A DNA stretch of 64,000 bases from the NCBI RefSeq assembly GCF_036173065.1, contig NZ_CP108042.1, positions 1 to 64,000 of the forward strand, given 5' to 3'. Positions 10,501 through 16,964 of this stretch are shown in pieces. How positions within the stretch are numbered: position 1 is the first letter of the stretch; the number at the start of each line of letters is the position of its first letter. This DNA is from Rhodococcus sp. NBC_00297. Its GTDB lineage: Bacteria; Actinomycetota; Actinomycetes; Mycobacteriales; Mycobacteriaceae. The notes beneath the pieces are model-generated. The model did no database searches and had not been told where the DNA came from. It saw only the letters and a list, made by a program, of their open reading frames with translations. The translations under genes and the position numbers were made by a program.

Positions 10501-10717
10501 CGAACAGTGCCTTCATCTGCGCCTCGGAGACCTGCTGCCCCTCGGCGACCGAGCCCAGCTCCGCCAGTCCCGCCCCGGCCCAGCGGCCGGGTGACTCGCC
10601 CTTTTCGGAGTAGTAATCGGCCAGCGATGCGGCCCCGCGCTCGGTGGAATCGGCAGCCGCGACCTGCCGGGTTAGGTACTCGTACCCGTCCCCGGCGGTC
10701 AACTTGTGCAGACCCAT
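4592..10717 (-). CDS. traA: MobF-family conjugative relaxase-helicase (TraA/TrwC-like)
   Basis: This is a 2,041-residue protein; a GTG directly upstream (10720) is an alternative start. Residues 1-350 are a TrwC relaxase domain: an N-terminal Tyr-rich part (YEYL, then ADYYSEKGESPGRW, the typical actinobacterial form) and the metal-binding His triad in THRDSRAGDPNLHTH near residues 255-270. A RecD-like helicase follows, with Walker A APAGTGKTT near 610, Walker B VIVDEAGM near 690, GDDQQL, and VHSAQGS plus VALTRGR near 930-960. The C-terminal 800 residues are Ala/Asp/Glu-rich and partly coiled coil. It should nick oriT, stay bound to the 5' end and unwind the transferred strand. No type IV secretion genes are visible, so transfer ability from this window alone is unproven. 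Confidence 0.9.
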   Translation of the reverse strand: MGLHKLTAGDGYEYLTRQVAAADSTERGAASLADYYSEKGESPGRWAGAGLAELGSVAEGQQVSEAQMKALFGEGLHPNADVMFEIAIARGASQADAARAARLGRAFKIDSGATAYRVACAEAFVEHNLTRGEKWNAPIETAERARLRTDVGTRMFTKEFGRPPADERELSGWVAKIGRQKTTAVAGFDLTFTPVKSVSALWAVAPREVSQQIEAAHENAIAAAVQYLEKHACFTRVGTGGVAQVDGNGLIAAQFTHRDSRAGDPNLHTHVAISNKVATTLPDGTTKWLALDGAALYRNNVPASEVYNTVLEAQLRERIGVRFTERPSADRSKRPVREIDGMDDRLAERWSSRSAAIKTRTAELARTFQADHGREPSAIEAISLAQQATLETRAAKHEPVSHAEQRGGWRSEAVQILGSEEALSELVSSITGRAAGAPLTDFDAPWVGTVADDVVATVSRARSRFLRHNIRAEAVRQVRTYNPPTERIDALVEAITDAACAEGTSIDLSGAADVDPAAEIAPQAMRRRDGLDVHTRHESQLMTTAAVLDAEARIVALAQRDDGVAVADEHVEMALLESAANGRDLNAGQRSLVRAMATSGAKLQLALAPAGTGKTTAMNALTRSWQNAGGRVVGFAPTAAAAAVLRQDILTTTDTLAKFVDITRRLRDGRPVTVPAWYSAIGENTLVIVDEAGMTGTLDLDEAVSALAERGATVRLIGDDQQLASVASGGVLRDIHDRVGALSLSQVVRFRDSAEGAASLALREGDDAALGFYIDHGRVHVGSIRAATDDAYTAWTSDRDAGRDAIMLAPTRELVAELNTRARTDRLDASDSPVGREAPLADGLFASIGDTVRTRSNDRRNPLSQTDWVRNGDRWIVEDILVDGALLVRHLELGRTVTLDADYVQSATELGYAGTVHSAQGSTADTCHVIATGDETRQLAYVALTRGRQENHLYLATASEGDLHTAMTERGLLPPTAVDDLRTILRRDGAQVSAHSTLAAANDPHLNLSPAARAYDHSVAAGAEAHLGAEVMAAVDVAAEEEVPGLTDEAAWPTLRGHLAVIGASGRDPVQALRTAVRSKELGSALDKAAVLDFRLDPKGQHSAGVGPLPWLPSVPEVLRDKPEWGTYLDAREKSVTAHRAALAADVRTWTPTTAPVWARAFLGAETDTALLTDLAVFRAAHDVDPADRRPTGPAQYAAASLEAQQTLDRRATKVIGSGNDAVGRWRPFVDELDRHIARDPYFPVLADRLSAAARAGIDVHALVRSSLGQAPLPDELPAAALWWRLSSELSVAALEADGTGSDLDPSWAPVLTELVGMNAAVRVMSDPSWPALVATVDAADPSMWTPGQLLGTAYEFLHGGIDPVDHGLTIPAHELAQALTWRAEMLVRENHLARTYIGPDVEPLSAEDEEALAPVDEAIGDTASDVLPPEFADPGTLPARVNAAGPVDDASPSIPVESDADYLASLDALDAPSEYDDTPPPEYDGYDTEPVAEPDATPLDTHIDVEHDDAAVDPFDAMLDDARVALPYPTVTRDERIRLLRADLDEATAQHRALRAAIADGTSPAMAHSASLVIAMQERADRQKPARVAMLDARQDWTDAAFEAEALWHHIDTVVRGDVAAAVAAAGDDEDARLLAQRTLDWEVWRAGHADDAAAVARARAEVAAAEYERVTAADGGAVTNIDVIAARGAAEDIDLGVLADLEAEAGRIESALWRAEAAARREAMEAPTQVPVVGAEPPLNVAGENVTVPETVQSAAPAVEDASQVEPEVALSAADAELLARMQQDPIRLVPDADLAAFVDRAGRGRTEPTVVDDTEKLYAHLAEQAAAITAARELDAELRRITADHDAARTEHATLSDQLAGAKRRDRKTLEPAVEDARTRVDRLARQVRDTKRAAADAAGRVRAETNEWSAITARATDPQRRTADLTAAAVFDTAIAEQRRRLRAMTLATERHDAEQRLRAVNATTRGAETSAIDGVTDIENRTATEPVDPGTQRNNARALAAAPAPGHGRSHADARRERPEHDQHRNDIQLDHDLGS

Positions 10718-10756
10718 CACAGACGCGGACTCTACCAGCGAAAACGCAGACCTGGC

Positions 10757-10922
10757 CTTAGTGCATGAGGTGTGTGGGCTGTGCAGACGGCAGAGGGCTG
10801 GAAAGTATGGATGTGGGGTGGACTGGCCTGTGGGATGGGTTGATAATTGCGAATTCGACGCTGTGGGTAGAACTTGTGTCAGGAATGGCGAGAATGTCGG
10901 ATCGTGGGGCTACGGTGTCGAC
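10757..10922 (+). other. Strand-skewed intergenic region upstream of the relaxase gene, oriT candidate
   Basis: Between the relaxase gene and the divergent small gene, about 100 bases of the + strand are very rich in G and T with repeated TGTGG, GGGCTG and GTGGG words and few C residues. A short AT-rich stretch containing TTGATAATTGCGAATTC follows. MobF origins of transfer often lie next to the relaxase gene, and strand skew or G-runs fit a processed region, but I cannot identify a nic site. Promoters for both divergent genes must also lie here. Confidence 0.3.
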
Positions 10923-11234
10923 ATGGCGGCGACCGGCACACGGCAGAGCGCGAGGGCGCGGGCCCGCGCGGCGAACCAAGCGGTGATCGCCGCACGGCGG
11001 GTGCGCGACGAAGCGAACATGGTCTCACTGACCGACTACTTCACCGCCGCCGAGACGATCGACGCGGCGCGGTTGACGATGGCGCGGGCACTGGCGGAGA
11101 TTCGCGACCGGGAAGGGACGGTGACCGCCGCCGCCACACTGGTCGGCATCACTCTCGGCGACGCCCGCAAGCTGCTCGCACTACTCGCCATCGACACCGA
11201 TGACGGCCCGTCCGATGAAGGCGGTCAAACATGA
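10923..11234 (+). CDS. Small plasmid protein, unknown function
   Basis: 103 aa, basic and Ala-rich, predicted to be mostly helical (three to four helices), without a signal peptide or membrane segment. The start at 10923 is the first Met that gives a coherent soluble protein, but no clear ribosome site precedes it, so the start is uncertain. Its stop overlaps the start of the pentapeptide-repeat gene by ATGA, which indicates translational coupling. The Ala-rich C-terminal half with TVTAAATLVGITLGDARKL could be a winged-helix-like element, which is only a guess. No family recognised. Confidence 0.6.
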   Translation: MAATGTRQSARARARAANQAVIAARRVRDEANMVSLTDYFTAAETIDAARLTMARALAEIRDREGTVTAAATLVGITLGDARKLLALLAIDTDDGPSDEGGQT

Positions 11235-12385
11235 CCCATGGCAGCTCGAACAGTGATCCGGATCCGGATCCGGATACCAACACTGACTCAGTAACCTCGG
11301 TCCCCGAGCCCGCACGTCCGGCTCGGTGGTCACCTACTGTCCGTCTGCTCAGGACAGCAAGCACGATTTTGCTAGGAGCGTCGGCGACATCGCTCGTCGC
11401 ATCGGTGATCGTCCAGACGCCATTGACACCGGGGCAGGGAACCGTGCTTGGCGGTCTTGGCGTTCTCGCAGCCGGTGGACTCGCCTACTACGGAACGCAC
11501 CGCACGCGTGTCAGTAACGAATTCATCGCCGACAAGACCCGCTTGCACGCAGCGGCCGAGCTCGAACACGAACAACGCAAAGCGGAGCGCACCGAAAAGC
11601 GAGAACAGGAACGCGCGTTTCGGTCACGGTTCACCGCAAGTGCCGCGCAACTCGCAGACCCGGCACCGACCATCCGCCTGGCGGGCGTGTTCTCCCTGAT
11701 CTCCCTCGCCGACGACTGGGACGACTTCGGCAACACCGACGAACGTGGAGTGTGCGTCGAGATGCTTCGGTCGTACCTGCTCTCGCCTCAGACACGGCCT
11801 GCGCCTGACGACGAGGAGGCCGCGCCATTTCTCGCAGTGCGCAGCCAGATCGCGCGCGGCCTGCATGCGCGAGCAACACGTAATTCGGGATCGAAGGGCT
11901 CGTGGCGAAGCCACACTCCTCTATTGAGTGCTGCACAACTGGCATACGTCGACCTCACCAATGCCGACCTCATCCGCGCTAACCTCGCGCACGCCACCCT
12001 CATGGGCGCGAAGCTCTCAGACGCGAAGCTTAAAGGTGCCGATCTTAGTTTCGCCGACCTCACGAACGCTGCCTTCACGTTCGCCAAGCTCATGCGCGCC
12101 GACCTCTCGTTCGCCAAGCTCACGGGTGCTGATCTTTCGTTCGCCAACTTGGCCGGCGCCGACCTACACGACGCCAAGCTGATGGGCGCCGACCTTGGCT
12201 GCGCCGACCTTGCCGGAGCCAAGCTCACCGACGCCGACCTCACCGGTGCTGACCTTTCTTCGGCGACACTCACCGGAGCCGACCTCACCGATGCGGACCT
12301 CACCGACGTGGAGTTCGACAACGACACAGTCTGGCCGGATGGAACACATACTCCCCCAAGCAACGATTTGATAGGCGAACCGTGA
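11231..12385 (+). CDS. Membrane-anchored pentapeptide-repeat protein
   Basis: 384 aa. Residues 1-35 are Asp/Pro/Ser-rich and probably disordered. Two hydrophobic helices at about 38-62 and 68-92 suggest membrane anchoring. A charged helical linker is followed at about 235-365 by roughly 25 consecutive A(D/N)LXX-type pentapeptides (ADLSFAKLTG and similar), which fold into a right-handed quadrilateral beta-helix. Related actinobacterial proteins combine two TM helices with a pentapeptide C-terminus, and their role is mostly unknown. The ATGA overlap with the preceding gene and GTGA overlap with the HNH-like gene show one translationally coupled operon. A gyrase-protecting Qnr-like role is possible in principle, but the membrane anchor argues against it. 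Confidence 0.85.
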   Translation: MTHGSSNSDPDPDPDTNTDSVTSVPEPARPARWSPTVRLLRTASTILLGASATSLVASVIVQTPLTPGQGTVLGGLGVLAAGGLAYYGTHRTRVSNEFIADKTRLHAAAELEHEQRKAERTEKREQERAFRSRFTASAAQLADPAPTIRLAGVFSLISLADDWDDFGNTDERGVCVEMLRSYLLSPQTRPAPDDEEAAPFLAVRSQIARGLHARATRNSGSKGSWRSHTPLLSAAQLAYVDLTNADLIRANLAHATLMGAKLSDAKLKGADLSFADLTNAAFTFAKLMRADLSFAKLTGADLSFANLAGADLHDAKLMGADLGCADLAGAKLTDADLTGADLSSATLTGADLTDADLTDVEFDNDTVWPDGTHTPPSNDLIGEP

Positions 12386-12942
12386 CGGGGCCGGTCTCGC
12401 AGCTCGCGCTGTTCGGTGACGCGGTCGGCACCAACACCACCGCGCCCGCACCACCAACGTGGACGTGGCGGCCGCTGAAAGCCCCAATGCCGGAAACGAC
12501 GATCCGCAGGTTTCGCGCCAAAGTCGTCGTCACACCAGGGTGCCACTACTTCGTCGGGGCGGTGTCGAACCCGGACGGCTATGGGCGGTTCACTTTCACC
12601 GACTACGACACACCACGCACCCTGTCCGCGCACCGCGTATCGCTGCTGCTGGTGCACGGCGACCTCGGTGACGGTGTCGTCGGTGAGCACGACTGCGACG
12701 AGACATTGTGCGTGCGTGTCGGCGACGGGCACCTCAAGCTCGGCACCCAAGCGTCTAACCTCGCGCACGCCGTCGCGGTCGGCCGGCACTTCGGGCCCGC
12801 CCCTGCCGGCGGCGATCCTCGAGGTCGGTACGGACGGGCCGTGGCAATTCGTGATGCACTCACCGGGGGTTACGACGAGCGCCGGTTACATGCTGTGCTC
12901 GCGGCCCCCACCGTCGCCTCGACCGAGCCGACGCTGTTCTGA
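12382..12942 (+). CDS. HNH-endonuclease-like protein
   Basis: 186 aa starting at the GTG that overlaps the previous stop (GTGA). The middle contains CHYFVGAVSNPDGYGRF, then AHRVSLLLVHG, then GEHDC..ETLCVRVGDGHLKLGTQASN. This order of an N-terminal C-x-W/Y-G segment, AHR, H-x-C and HL..G...N is the layout of phage and plasmid HNH_3-type homing endonucleases. The usual first metal-site His is offered by EHDC; the last His/Asn pair is present. Activity is therefore plausible, not certain. It is co-transcribed with the pentapeptide protein; no target or immunity role can be inferred. Confidence 0.6.
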   Translation: MTGPVSQLALFGDAVGTNTTAPAPPTWTWRPLKAPMPETTIRRFRAKVVVTPGCHYFVGAVSNPDGYGRFTFTDYDTPRTLSAHRVSLLLVHGDLGDGVVGEHDCDETLCVRVGDGHLKLGTQASNLAHAVAVGRHFGPAPAGGDPRGRYGRAVAIRDALTGGYDERRLHAVLAAPTVASTEPTLF

Positions 12943-12969
12943 CGGACGAACCGGAGAAGGGGAACGTAG

Positions 12970-13264
12970 CTCCTGTCGACCTCGTGCCTGAAGGCGGATC
13001 TGTTCAACGCCCGGCTCGATCGCGCAAACACTTTCCGGCGCACTGTTCCCGGGCGCCGACTCGAAGGTTGCAAGCTTGCACGGTGTCACAGCGTTCTGGA
13101 CAAACTTGCGTACGGCCCAGCTAGAAGACGCAAACTTGTCCGGCGCGCAATTACGCGGCGCCCTCTATCTCGAGCAGGCCAGTTTCGACCGCATCGAGTG
13201 GAATGCCGACACATCGTGGCCACCTGGATTCGAGCCGCCGCCTAGTACCCCTGCTCCCTTCTGA
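12970..13264 (+). pseudogene. Decayed pentapeptide-repeat gene fragment
   Basis: Two frames together give a pentapeptide-repeat run. From about 12988 one frame reads KADLFNARLDRAN; near 13025 the repeat pattern continues one base out of phase as LSGALFPGAD and later LEDANLSGAQLRGALYLEQ, ending at 13264 with a WNADTSWPPGF tail. That tail resembles the DTVWPDG tail of the intact gene at 11231. An in-frame stop lies just upstream and no good start exists, so this looks like a frameshifted remnant of a second copy. The frameshift position is estimated by eye. Confidence 0.6.
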
Positions 13265-13624
13265 GAATGCTCAGTCGGACCTTCGGTGTACACCTCCTGC
13301 GCGCCGCACTGATCCGCCGCTCGTGTGCATCATTAGATCGACGGGGAGAAAGCTCATACTCACCCAGCTCGCTATCGCTGGCGAGGACTGCTGCAACTCC
13401 TCGTCCGCCGGCCCCGACACCCGCCGCAGAGTCGTCGGGTTCGTCGCCTACGCACTCGTCGTAATCGGCGCGCTCGCCGTTAGCGGAGTTGTCATCGTCG
13501 CGCTCGTCGCGGACGCAGCGGTGCTCACGTTCATCGCGGCGGTCTGCCCTTTTCACATCTCGCTCACGTTGCTCGACGGGTCGGTTGGCAACGGCAGCCG
13601 CGGCACCTTCCCGTGCCGCTACGT
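13265..13624. other. Gap without a supported gene
   Basis: An open + strand frame crosses this stretch and encodes two hydrophobic runs (VVGFVAYALVVIGALAVSGV and VALVADAAVLTFIAAV). It has no convincing start and runs through the hairpin at 13625, so I do not call it a gene. Confidence 0.4.
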
Positions 13625-13659
13625 ACCGGAACGCACCACTGTGAGTGGTGCGTTCCGGT
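13625..13659. terminator. Perfect 16-bp hairpin, likely terminator
   Basis: Bases 13625-13640 and 13644-13659 are exact reverse complements around a GTG loop. GC-rich, no T-run. It separates the HNH/pentapeptide region from the small gene at 13813. Confidence 0.7.
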
Positions 13660-13812
13660 GCGGTGTTCTACAGTCGTCACTGTTCGACCGTCGATGAGGG
13701 TCACGGTCGAGCGTCCATCACCACCAGCGCCGCACACCACCGCACGACAGTTTCATCGGTCCTGTGCGGTTGTTGCGTATGCCGGTCTACGCTCCCATTT
13801 CGAAAGGCCCTC

Positions 13813-14190
13813 ATGTCTGCCATCACGACGCTCGACAAGTCCACTGTCCTCGCTCGCGCACAAGCGGCGATCAACAACCGCACCCGCTACGTCGAGATGC
13901 TGTTCGACGCCGCGATCGGTGCCGCCGCCGCCCACTCCGCGGTTGCCGATGCACGGGAAACCGCTGCCATCGCGGACACAGCGTTCGAGAAGGCGTACCG
14001 CGACGCGGTCGCCGTAGGATGGACCCCCGCCGAACTCAGCGCCGCCGGCCTCCCCACCTCCTCCGCTCCTCGCAGGCCCGCACGACGCAGCACCCCCCGC
14101 CGCAGCAGAACCACACCGGCGCCGACAACTAGCGATACCTCCACCGCACCGGACGACAGCGCTTCGAACGACCAGCAGGCGACGGCATGA
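13813..14190 (+). CDS. Small plasmid protein with helical N-terminus and basic Ser/Thr/Pro-rich tail
   Basis: 125 aa. The ATG at 13813 is preceded by GAAAGG at a good distance, which decides this start. Residues 1-75 are helical and Ala-rich; residues 80-125 are low-complexity with Arg, Ser, Thr and Pro, probably disordered and able to bind nucleic acid. Proteins of this size and composition occur on actinobacterial plasmids without known function. It is not obviously in an operon. Confidence 0.6.
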   Translation: MSAITTLDKSTVLARAQAAINNRTRYVEMLFDAAIGAAAAHSAVADARETAAIADTAFEKAYRDAVAVGWTPAELSAAGLPTSSAPRRPARRSTPRRSRTTPAPTTSDTSTAPDDSASNDQQATA

Positions 14191-14559
<369 letters not shown>

Positions 14560-14664
14560 TCGGTCGCAGACAGCGCCCGCCGAACGAAGGTGCTTGCTGC
14601 TCGTGATGAACTCACCCGGTTCACGCGCTCTTGCGAACCCGCCCAGCATGACCTGGATCGCACG

Positions 14665-14895
14665 TCAAAACAGCAGGCACTCCGCATCACCAACTGGACC
14701 GTCACCCGTGCCGCACCAGGTGCGATACAAATATTGGGCAACGCGGGCATGCACCTCCAGCTGATCCGCGAGCTCGGCCCAGTCCGCGCCGTGGGCACGC
14801 TCAGCATCGAGCCACCGACCTCTTTCGAGCCCTTCCATAGTGAGTGTTCCGTCGGCCTCGGAATAGCGGTCATCGATGGTGAGATCAGCCCTCAT
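14665..14895 (-). CDS. Small plasmid protein coupled to the DnaB-N-domain gene
   Basis: 76 aa starting at the ATG at 14895, which overlaps the upstream stop as ATGA. It is acidic and helical with several Trp and Glu residues (MEGLERGRWLDAERAHGADW) and no membrane segment. The strict coupling to the DnaB-N-domain protein suggests a joint role in plasmid replication or maintenance (inference). No family recognised. Confidence 0.6.
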   Translation of the reverse strand: MRADLTIDDRYSEADGTLTMEGLERGRWLDAERAHGADWAELADQLEVHARVAQYLYRTWCGTGDGPVGDAECLLF

Positions 14896-15479
14896 GCGTG
14901 CGCTCCCAGGGCTCGGAAGGTGTTGAGCCGCTTCCACGCTGCCCGCTGGGCAGTACCGAGTTCGACCATGTAGTCGAACAGCTCGTCCTCGGGACCTTGT
15001 TCGGCGGCCTGGATGAGTCGCTGTCCGGTCATGTGGAACGAACGCCGGTAGGACTGGGACAGCACGATGTCGGCGTAGTGCACGGCGGCGGAGGATCCGG
15101 TGGTGTCGGCGGTGACGACGTCCGCCAGCGCTCGGCGCAGCGGTGCATCCTTCTGCCCTCCCCCGGCCCGGTGCAGGACAGCGGCGACGGAGGCGGGGTC
15201 GTGCGGCTGTCCGCTGGTGACGAGGTCGGCGAGGACGGTGAACAGTTCCGCGTAGGCGGGCACGGCGAAGTCGGCCGGCACCAGGGCGTCGGTGACGCGG
15301 ACAGCGGCGGCGCTGTCGGTAGACCACATGAGCGCGCAGAGGGTCAACGATTCCGGGTCGGTCCGCGGGTCGAGGCCGGCGCTGGTGTCGACGCCGGGGT
15401 CTGCGGCGTCGGGTGCGAGGTCGAGGACCGGGTCGCTCGGGTTCCGCTCGGGTTCGGGGACGGCCCGTAATGCGCTCAT
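14892..15479 (-). CDS. DnaB-helicase N-terminal-domain protein without helicase domain
   Basis: 195 aa. After a 45-residue Asp/Pro-rich N-terminus, residues of about 45-165 follow the DnaB N-terminal fold: SLTLCALMWS, the VPADFAVPAYAELFTVLADL block, a PHDPASVAAVL segment and HYADIVLSQSYRR. In DnaB these residues drive hexamer assembly and primase contact. The RecA-like ATPase domain is absent, so the protein cannot unwind DNA itself. Stand-alone DnaB-N proteins are seen on actinobacterial plasmids. It lies downstream of the redoxin and 49-aa genes on the same strand and overlaps the 76-aa gene. It may bind host primase or helicase (inference). Confidence 0.75.
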   Translation of the reverse strand: MSALRAVPEPERNPSDPVLDLAPDAADPGVDTSAGLDPRTDPESLTLCALMWSTDSAAAVRVTDALVPADFAVPAYAELFTVLADLVTSGQPHDPASVAAVLHRAGGGQKDAPLRRALADVVTADTTGSSAAVHYADIVLSQSYRRSFHMTGQRLIQAAEQGPEDELFDYMVELGTAQRAAWKRLNTFRALGAHA

Positions 15480-15491
15480 GACGTCCTGGCC

Positions 15492-15641
15492 TTACCGAGT
15501 GTCGGTGGAGTCGGCGGCCGGGTGGATGTTCCAGGGGCCGGGGACGACGACGGCGCTGGTGGTTTCGGCGGCGAGGTCCGCTTCGATCTGAGCGGCGATG
15601 AAGTCGTGGTCGGGCTGGTAGTCGAACGCGAGGTGCGCCAT
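15492..15641 (-). CDS. 49-aa small protein with strong ribosome-binding site
   Basis: The ATG at 15641 is preceded by GAAGGAGA at ideal spacing, which is the main reason to call it. The product begins MAHLAFDYQPDHDFIAAQ and ends near WNIHPAADSTDTR; it is acidic and soluble with no family match known to me. It lies between the NrdH-like and DnaB-N genes on the same strand with short gaps, so it is probably in their operon. Confidence 0.55.
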   Translation of the reverse strand: MAHLAFDYQPDHDFIAAQIEADLAAETTSAVVVPGPWNIHPAADSTDTR

Positions 15642-15687
15642 GACGGGGTCTCCTTCGGATCGGTGGTGGGCTGCGAGTTCGGTTCGG

Positions 15688-15927
15688 TCAGGCCGCGGCG
15701 GCGACGAGCTGCTCGATGCGGCTCACCCGATGTCCTGACCAGTGGGTGTCGGGGCCGGCGACCACGACGGGTGCGGACAGGTAGCCGAGGGCGAGGACGT
15801 AGTCGCGGGCTTCGGTGTCGACGCTGATGTCGACGGCGGTGTAGTCGAGGCCGGCCTTGTCGAGCGCCCGGAACGTCGCCCGGCACTGCTGGCCGTTGGG
15901 CTTGGTGTAGACGGTGATTCCGGACAT
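15688..15927 (-). CDS. NrdH-type glutaredoxin-like protein lacking the first redox Cys
   Basis: 79 aa, the usual length of NrdH/glutaredoxin-like proteins. The N-terminus reads ITVYTKPNGQQCRATFRALD, and the C-terminal half has LGYLSAPVVVAG and HWSGHRVSRI, classic NrdH features (cis-Pro loop and the WSGFRPD-like segment). In normal NrdH the motif is C-x-x-C; here the first Cys is Gly (codon GGC), so only the second Cys remains. A dithiol mechanism as hydrogen donor for ribonucleotide reductase is therefore impossible; a monothiol or binding role is an inference. AAAGG precedes the ATG. First gene of the replication-type operon. Confidence 0.85.
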   Translation of the reverse strand: MSGITVYTKPNGQQCRATFRALDKAGLDYTAVDISVDTEARDYVLALGYLSAPVVVAGPDTHWSGHRVSRIEQLVAAAA

Positions 15928-15945
15928 GAATTGCGCCTTTCAGCT

Positions 15946-15998
15946 ATTCATGAAGTGTTTCTACCTTAATTCATGGAGGTGATATTTTCTACCCCTAG
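15946..15998 (-). promoter_or_regulatory. Imperfect tandem repeat upstream of the NrdH-like gene
   Basis: Read on the - strand, two units of about 25 bases share GGTAGAAA and, further on, CATGAAT, directly upstream of the start at 15927. A further CATAGAAAAG lies distal. The arrangement fits an operator or promoter repeat for the operon; no known binding site was recognised. Confidence 0.35.
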
Positions 15999-16134
15999 AC
16001 AGTACTTTTCTATGAATTTGATCTGGTTGTATCTGTTGTGCCGCAACATCACTGGAGGTGGCGGACAAACTCAACCTTAGTTGCGACCTCAGCGGTCATT
16101 ATTTCGCGTTTGAATCGTCACCTCCGGGAGTTCT

Positions 16135-16371
16135 TTACGGTGTTCGCCTAGGATTGCGGAATGATGCAACCGCGAGTGGAGTCGGCGTGGGTGGCGATGA
16201 CGGGATCGGTGCGCCATTGAGTCTCGCGTCCGAGGTCGAGATCGAGGCAATGATGTCGGGGGCACCGGTCTGAGAGACGCTGCGCGCACCGTTACTCCCG
16301 CCGATGTGGACGTGGTGTTCCCGCCGGCGGATCTCGCCCCCGGCCTCGTATAACGCACTGACGTCCAACAT
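16135..16371 (-). CDS. Possible small plasmid protein
   Basis: 78 aa starting MLDVSALYEAGGEIRRREHH with AGAAGGGTGGGA upstream of the ATG, and Ser/Pro-rich at the C-terminus. It is oriented away from the small gene at 16456, as expected for a divergent pair. No domain recognised; the reading frame could be a chance ORF in GC-rich DNA. Low confidence. Confidence 0.3.
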   Translation of the reverse strand: MLDVSALYEAGGEIRRREHHVHIGGSNGARSVSQTGAPDIIASISTSDARLNGAPIPSSPPTPTPLAVASFRNPRRTP

Positions 16372-16455
16372 GCTGGTCCCACCCTTCTCTGCCTCACCAC
16401 GGCCACGCGCTGTCGGAGCGCATCGACCCGTGCGACGTCTGGTTCAATGCTGCCC

Positions 16456-16701
16456 ATGACCAGCGAACCTGGACGTACCACGAATTTCACCCCGGCCGTA
16501 GGTGTCGAGGTCACAGTCGCCACGCCCGGACTCGACCGGCCCGAACCAGGTTGCATCATCGACGACTTCGGTGATGCGCTGCTCGACGCGGCGGCTACGG
16601 GTCGCGCTTGGGCGCCGGCGCGCCGGTGGGCTGTCGCGCTGAAATCGGGGCGGTTGGTGTTCGCCGACTCCGGTGATCTCGCACCGCCCGGACCGAGGTG
16701 A
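16456..16701 (+). CDS. Small plasmid protein, unknown function
   Basis: 81 aa beginning MTSEPGRTTNFTPAVGVEVT. It has a regular soluble composition with a compact VTVATPGLDRPEPGCIIDDF core and WAPARRWAVAL segment that look conserved rather than random. An in-frame ATG at 16447 is an alternative start; neither has a strong ribosome site. Its stop overlaps the next start by GTGA, supporting a genuine two-gene unit. Function unknown. Confidence 0.5.
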   Translation: MTSEPGRTTNFTPAVGVEVTVATPGLDRPEPGCIIDDFGDALLDAAATGRAWAPARRWAVALKSGRLVFADSGDLAPPGPR

Positions 16702-16964
16702 CGCCGCAGGTCGGCCTCATCTCCGGTGCGGTGTTGTTCTATGCCGCTGCCGCGACTCTGTTCGTGGTCAATCTGCTCCTCGGCCGCCGAGTAACACCGG
16801 ACGGCGATGTATCCGGCAACTCGTGTCGGGGAGAACACGAGAACGTACAGTCCGAAGAAGAATTGCCACGCGACCGCAACGACGCCAACCGAGACCGACT
16901 CGATGCGGCCATTGTCTGTTTGATGTTGGCGACAGTGTTCGCTGTGTCGGCCGCTGGCCTGTAG
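16698..16964 (+). CDS. Small membrane protein with two TM helices
   Basis: 88 aa from the GTG overlapping the previous stop. A hydrophobic helix at about 7-28 and another at about 70-87 flank a charged middle part rich in Asp, Glu and Arg, giving a hairpin topology. Coupled to the preceding 81-aa gene. No family recognised; such proteins are common in plasmid transfer or maintenance regions. Confidence 0.5.
   Translation: MTPQVGLISGAVLFYAAAATLFVVNLLLGRRVTPDGDVSGNSCRGEHENVQSEEELPRDRNDANRDRLDAAIVCLMLATVFAVSAAGL

Noticed and set aside
7862..10594. 489-aa and 272-aa + strand ORFs opposite the relaxase
   Set aside because: Mirror frames of the TrwC/RecD coding sequence; no domain signature.
13323..13697. 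Possible two-helix membrane protein on the + strand
   Set aside because: No ribosome site, runs through a perfect hairpin terminator, and the hydrophobic stretch may be a by-product of GC-rich DNA.
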